A DNA stretch of 64,000 bases, taken from the NCBI RefSeq assembly GCF_000993805.1, contig NZ_CP009961.1:334001-398000 (forward strand). The letters run 5' to 3'. Position numbers and translations under genes: made by a program. Under the pieces are notes generated by a model. It saw only the letters and a program-made list of their open reading frames with translations. It was not told the DNA's origin and did no database searches. Below, in pieces: positions 60,342 to 64,000 of this stretch. Positions within the stretch are counted from its first letter, which is position 1; each line of letters begins with the position of its first letter. The stretch is from Thermofilum uzonense (lineage in GTDB: Archaea > Thermoproteota > Thermoprotei > Thermofilales > Thermofilaceae).

Positions 60342-61376
60342 TCATGATTCTAAGCTTTTGACGCGGCTTGTTCCCTCTAACGCCAGGAGACGCCAAAGTT
60401 CATCCTCTATGGGCTTCAGGATTTCCTCCTCTTCACCATTCCTGCGAATGAGGGTTACGCCTCCGCCTTCTCCAAGACTTCCTATTATGGAGACCTCTAT
60501 ACCTAGTGAAGAAATGGTTTTTAACACATCTTCCACTTTTCCCGGATCAACTGCTAAGAGAAGAGACCCTGAACTAATAAGTCTTAGCGGGTCTAAGCCA
60601 AGGATTCGACAAATGGTGAGGGTTTCTTCCCGAATCGGCACTTTTCCCTCGTATACTCGAGCTGAGAGTCCAGACGCTATGGAGATCTCCTGGACAGCGC
60701 CTATAACACCACCTTCTGTGGCATCGTGCATGGCATGTACACCCCCTGTTTCAAAGGCCGCGAGGGCTTCGCGGACAACGCTTATCTCTCTTATGAACTC
60801 TCTAGCCTTTAGGAGAATTTCCTCCGAGACTTTTCCTTTGAGTATATGCTGAAACTCGCTAGCAATAATAGCTGTTCCCTCGATACCCGCACCCTTAGTG
60901 AGGACTAAAAAATCACCCGGCCTCGCATTAGCAGTGTATATAACCTTTTCCCTTTTACCGATACCGATAGCCGTTGTAATCACTATGGGTCGATCAATCC
61001 CTGGAGTAATCTCTGTGTGCCCTCCAACGACAACCGCACCAATCTCGTCTGCCGCATTCCTTATTTGTTGAACTATACCCTTAATCATCTTGTACTCTAA
61101 CCCCGGGGGTAAGAGTAGAACCGTGACAAGCCATCTTGGCCTTACTCCTCTTGTAGCAATATCGTTGGCCGAGACGTGCACTGAAAGCCAACCTATATTC
61201 TCGACAGCACCGGTTATTGGATCGGCGTGGACCACGAGTACATCGTCGCCTAGCTCTATCAGCGCGGCATCCTCGCCAATACCTGGGCCCAGGAGGACGG
61301 AAGGGTCTTTCCTGTATATAACGGAGAGGATTTCCCGGAGTTCAGTATATGGAAGCTTCCCGAAAGACAAGAGCAA
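60342..61376 (-). CDS. AIR-synthase-related protein (HypE/ThiL-like)
   Basis: A 344-residue member of the PurM/HypE/ThiL/SelD superfamily: GPGIGEDAALIELGDDVLVV, VHVSANDIATRGVRPRWLV, GAVVVGGHTEITPG and MHDATEGGVIGAVQEISIAS. It resembles HypE in layout but lacks the C-terminal PRIC Cys, ending instead in SRVKSLES, so it cannot do the HypE cyanation step. Some ATP-dependent kinase or ligase role is likely. The ATG lies four bases after the ECF S-component stop, so a role in the metabolism of the imported vitamin is a fair guess. Confidence 0.8.
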   Translation of the reverse strand: MLLSFGKLPYTELREILSVIYRKDPSVLLGPGIGEDAALIELGDDVLVVHADPITGAVENIGWLSVHVSANDIATRGVRPRWLVTVLLLPPGLEYKMIKGIVQQIRNAADEIGAVVVGGHTEITPGIDRPIVITTAIGIGKREKVIYTANARPGDFLVLTKGAGIEGTAIIASEFQHILKGKVSEEILLKAREFIREISVVREALAAFETGGVHAMHDATEGGVIGAVQEISIASGLSARVYEGKVPIREETLTICRILGLDPLRLISSGSLLLAVDPGKVEDVLKTISSLGIEVSIIGSLGEGGGVTLIRRNGEEEEILKPIEDELWRLLALEGTSRVKSLES

Positions 61377-61380
61377 TTCC

Positions 61381-61878
61381 CTACACCCTGCCTAAAACCT
61401 TTCTAACCTCAACTCCCACGCTAACAGCCACGATAACTCCGGCCAACGCCTGGAGGATATTACCCGGGAGCTCGGCGTAGGCTCCAGCCCCGTAAAGCAA
61501 GAACTCTACTAAAAAGTACCCTAGCACCATCACGGCGCCGCCCGCCAGACACCCAGCCAATGCCTTAATCCTCCCATCCTTACCGCCAAGGAGTCCGACG
61601 AGGAACCCCTCAAGCCCTTTAATCACAAGCGTGTAGGGAGCCCATCCCGCGTAGCCAGACAGCACATCGGCTAAGGCAGAGCCTATTCCACCAGCCATGG
61701 CCCCTACCAGTGGTCCAAACAGAATTCCTGAAAGCATGACCATGGTATCTCCCAGGTTTATGTATCCATGGGTCTCGGGAACAGGTACTTGGAAAATCAT
61801 CGTTGCTACAGTGGTAAGCGCCGCCATCACGCTTGTCGTGGCAACAATTCTCGACTTATCCCACTTCACGTTTTTCAT
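61381..61878 (-). CDS. ECF-type vitamin transporter S component
   Basis: A 165-residue membrane protein with about six helices. PETHGYINLGDTMVMLSGIL and FGPLVGAMAGGIGSALADVL are the signature of ECF substrate-binding (S) components for pyrimidine/HMP, pyridoxine or related vitamins. The ECF ATPases and T subunit are not in the window. It starts at ATG and is coupled to the AIR-synthase-like gene. The AIR-synthase superfamily includes thiamine-phosphate kinase, so a thiamine link is possible but unproven. Confidence 0.82.
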   Translation of the reverse strand: MKNVKWDKSRIVATTSVMAALTTVATMIFQVPVPETHGYINLGDTMVMLSGILFGPLVGAMAGGIGSALADVLSGYAGWAPYTLVIKGLEGFLVGLLGGKDGRIKALAGCLAGGAVMVLGYFLVEFLLYGAGAYAELPGNILQALAGVIVAVSVGVEVRKVLGRV

Positions 61879-62000
61879 AAAGGATTTTCTTGGTTAAAAA
61901 TCTCGTCTCTGGATGTACGAAAACCATATATATTAGATTTACCCCCCTCCGACGATCAACCATCAACTCATTATTTCCTTATTTTAGAAGCACTTTCTCG

Positions 62001-63974
62001 ATGAAGAATGGCTTTCTCTACGACATAGCTGTGGCGGACGCAGAGGCGCGGCTATGGTTTAAGAGCACGAGTGGAGCTATCTCAGTAGAGAAACATCCAT
62101 TCCAGAACTACTTCTATGTAGACGTGGAAGCTTTCTCGGGTCTTGACGTGTTCTATTCCGAGGTAGAGGAGGTTAAGCTTAGACTCTTCCCGAGAGGATT
62201 TAAGCAGCTAGTCAAAGTCTCCTTTGAGACCCAAGCAGAGTACCGGAGCGCAAAGCGTCTATTCGAACGGAAAAACGTTGAAACCTACGCGTCTGATGTT
62301 CCAGTTTATCACAAGGTTCTCGCCCCTCATGGGTATGTTCCAATGACTCTTAGAGGCGAAGAGTACAGGATAGAGCCCCTACCCATGAAAACCGCCAGGT
62401 TCTCGCTGATAAAGGGACCAGCAGGGGAATACGCGCTACACTTCCATGCAGGGGAGGAATTCTCTGTTAGAGGCCCCCTAGACACCGTCCTCTTAGAGCT
62501 CTCAAGGGCAATCCAGAAGTATGATCCGGACATCGTCTCCTCCAACCTCAGCTACGAAGAGCTGAGGGGGCTTGCAAGGGAGGCGCGACGCCGGGGCATA
62601 CGTCTCGGCAGAGGAGAGCAGCCCCTAGAGGGCAGGATATTCATCGAGCACTCCCTGCTTGAACGTATAGGTCTAACGGGCCTCGAGGAGAGGAGCGGGT
62701 TTACCTTTCTACCACCAACCCATGCCGCGAGGGTCAGCTATGGTAGGATGATAGATCTGCGGCAGAGCTATGTCTTGCTCTCAAGGGGCTATGCTGTACC
62801 TAGGAGGATGAACCTCAACATTCCCGTGAGGACAGCCTGGGAAATCCACCTTTACGACAAGGGAGGGCTCATAATAAGGCCTCGCCCCGGCCTCTATCGG
62901 AACGTGGCTGTACTAGACTTCGAGTCGATGTTTCCAAATCTTATTGTTAAGCGGAACATAAGCTATGAAACAGTCAACCGGAGGGGAGTTAGAAGGCGGC
63001 CGAGGGGCCTACTCCCGGAGCTCATCGAGGATGCACTGCGTAGAAGGCTATACTACAAGGGGGTTATGCGCTCTTCGAGTGGCCCAGATACGAGGTGGGC
63101 TGATGAAAGGCAGAGCGAGTTGAAAATGATACTTGTCTCGAGCTACGGTTACAGCGGGAACAATTACAACAGGCTGGGAAACCCACTTACCTTTGAATGG
63201 ATAAACAGGTACTCTAGGAGGGTGATGCTTGAAGTCCTTGGCTACGTGGAGAGACAGGGTTTCAAGGTTATCTATGGCGATACGGACAGCGTGTTCCTGC
63301 AAGGCGACAGGGCCTCTGCTGAAGACTATGAGAGACTTGCACTCAGACTTTCTGAGCGTGTAGGCCTACCCATGAGGCTGGATAATTTTTACGAGTGGCT
63401 TTTCCTATTCCCTGATAGAGACGAGAAAGCAGGGGTAGCCAAGAGGTACATAGGAGTGAGTAACGGGAAGATCAACGCTAAAGGAGTTGAGGCTGTGCGA
63501 AGCGGGGTTCCCAGGATTGTAAAAAAGGCACAGCTTAGGATTGTTGAAAGAGCAGTAAGGGCCAAGCCCGGTGAAGAGCTCAAGGAGGTATTATTGAGGG
63601 AGCTTGAGGCGATTTATGAGGAGCTTTACTCTGCGAGGCCCGAAGACCTCGTGGCCGGCTCCACACTCAGAAAGGAAAGATATCTCTCGAGAAACCCGGT
63701 CCTCATAGCAGCCCAGCAGTTGAGGTCGAACGGCTACACCGTGGCTGTAGGCGATTATGTTGAGTATGTGTGGGTGGATGCCCTGAACCCCAACCCGTAT
63801 CTACGCGTACAGGCCTGGAAGCTTTACGATGGTAGGGGTCTGGACATGAAAAAGTACACAGAGATCCTTGACAGGGCGCTCTCACCGATTCTACTTGCTC
63901 TGGGATTCAGACCCGAAGTTATGCTGGGACACCTATATCCCACAGGAAACCGCAGTCTGCCTCCACCAGCATAA
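62001..63974 (+). CDS. Family B DNA polymerase with degenerate exonuclease
   Basis: A 657-residue polymerase from ATG 62001; the longer frame from 61890 would overlap the divergent promoter. Motif A is DFESMFPNLIVKRNIS (Asp306), motif B is LKMILVSSYGYSGNNYNRLG and motif C is YGDTDSV (Asp427, Asp429), so catalysis looks intact. The exonuclease region is not: no FDIE-type Exo I is seen in TARFSLIKGPAGEYALHF, Exo II reads NLSYEE where NxxFD is expected, and no clear Exo III YxxxD occurs. The length is below most replicative PolB enzymes (about 770-900). It may serve lesion bypass or repair. A TATA-like ATTATTTCC lies about 25 bases upstream. Confidence 0.87.
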   Translation: MKNGFLYDIAVADAEARLWFKSTSGAISVEKHPFQNYFYVDVEAFSGLDVFYSEVEEVKLRLFPRGFKQLVKVSFETQAEYRSAKRLFERKNVETYASDVPVYHKVLAPHGYVPMTLRGEEYRIEPLPMKTARFSLIKGPAGEYALHFHAGEEFSVRGPLDTVLLELSRAIQKYDPDIVSSNLSYEELRGLAREARRRGIRLGRGEQPLEGRIFIEHSLLERIGLTGLEERSGFTFLPPTHAARVSYGRMIDLRQSYVLLSRGYAVPRRMNLNIPVRTAWEIHLYDKGGLIIRPRPGLYRNVAVLDFESMFPNLIVKRNISYETVNRRGVRRRPRGLLPELIEDALRRRLYYKGVMRSSSGPDTRWADERQSELKMILVSSYGYSGNNYNRLGNPLTFEWINRYSRRVMLEVLGYVERQGFKVIYGDTDSVFLQGDRASAEDYERLALRLSERVGLPMRLDNFYEWLFLFPDRDEKAGVAKRYIGVSNGKINAKGVEAVRSGVPRIVKKAQLRIVERAVRAKPGEELKEVLLRELEAIYEELYSARPEDLVAGSTLRKERYLSRNPVLIAAQQLRSNGYTVAVGDYVEYVWVDALNPNPYLRVQAWKLYDGRGLDMKKYTEILDRALSPILLALGFRPEVMLGHLYPTGNRSLPPPA

Positions 63975-64000
63975 TATTTTATTTATTCATCACCACAAAA

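Noticed and set aside
61890-62000. N-terminal extension of the DNA polymerase
   Set aside because: It overlaps the divergent ECF promoter and a TATA-like box and lacks polymerase similarity.

Overview
The window reads as chromosomal DNA of a hyperthermophilic crenarchaeote (Thermoproteota; Thermofilum-like is my impression of the gene mix, not a proven assignment). Supporting signs are TATA boxes about 25 bases ahead of start codons with little or no leader, frequent GTG/TTG starts, a tungsten-type aldehyde:ferredoxin oxidoreductase, an XPD-like helicase, a family B DNA polymerase, a two-gene SufCB system, a protoglobin, and HypC/HypD/HypE. I found no rRNA, tRNA or CRISPR array.

Layout. 1-6.3 kb: the end of a PhoU-type regulator, a glycerophosphodiesterase, an archaeal asparagine synthetase, then a leftward unit hypC-hypE-MBL hydrolase-degenerate acetyl-CoA synthetase. 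6.4-8.8 kb: a four-cluster ferredoxin with an AOR that has Asp in place of one cluster Cys. 9-15 kb: an SDR without the usual catalytic Tyr/Lys, sufCB, a QueT-type transporter, and a membrane PH-domain protein followed by an orphan BrxL-like AAA+ ATPase. 15-24.3 kb: creatininase, then an importer ATPase, fused permease and binding protein, a coiled-coil surface protein and a secreted phosphoesterase. The phosphoesterase and the binding protein share a perfect 115-bp repeat that encodes their Pro/Gln linkers. 24.3-33.6 kb: XPD-like helicase with an unknown partner, an ABC-2 exporter, a PadR regulator and a CARDB/MacB-type exporter. Two near-identical palindromes mark the PadR and CARDB promoters.

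34-46 kb: hypD, CoA-disulfide reductase, a GNAT gene with an in-frame TGA near its likely start, a CPBP protease, and then a GC-rich island. The island holds a type IIG restriction-modification gene broken by a T8 tract inside its nuclease active site and is flanked by direct repeats. After it come a protoglobin, a decayed PIN toxin, a second secreted phosphoesterase and a 52-residue zinc ribbon. 46-51 kb: pyrimidine-dimer glycosylase, a molybdopterin oxidoreductase, two ferritin-like proteins (EncFtn-like and MbfA-like), Nudix and nitroreductase. 51-59 kb: nucleoside salvage and sugar metabolism (PfkB kinase, class I aldolase, amidohydrolase, nucleoside phosphorylase, nucleoside hydrolase, ribokinase) and NAD(P)HX repair. 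59-64 kb: MATE exporter, AIR-synthase-like protein, ECF S component and a polymerase B with a degenerate proofreading region.

Possible systems. (1) The phosphoesterase/stalk/binding-protein/ABC block may hydrolyse a phosphoester at the cell surface and import a product. (2) Nucleoside phosphorylase/hydrolase with a PfkB kinase and an aldolase may form a RuBisCO-free ribose-phosphate route. (3) One PadR protein probably controls two exporters. (4) The type IIG enzyme may switch on and off through its homopolymer.
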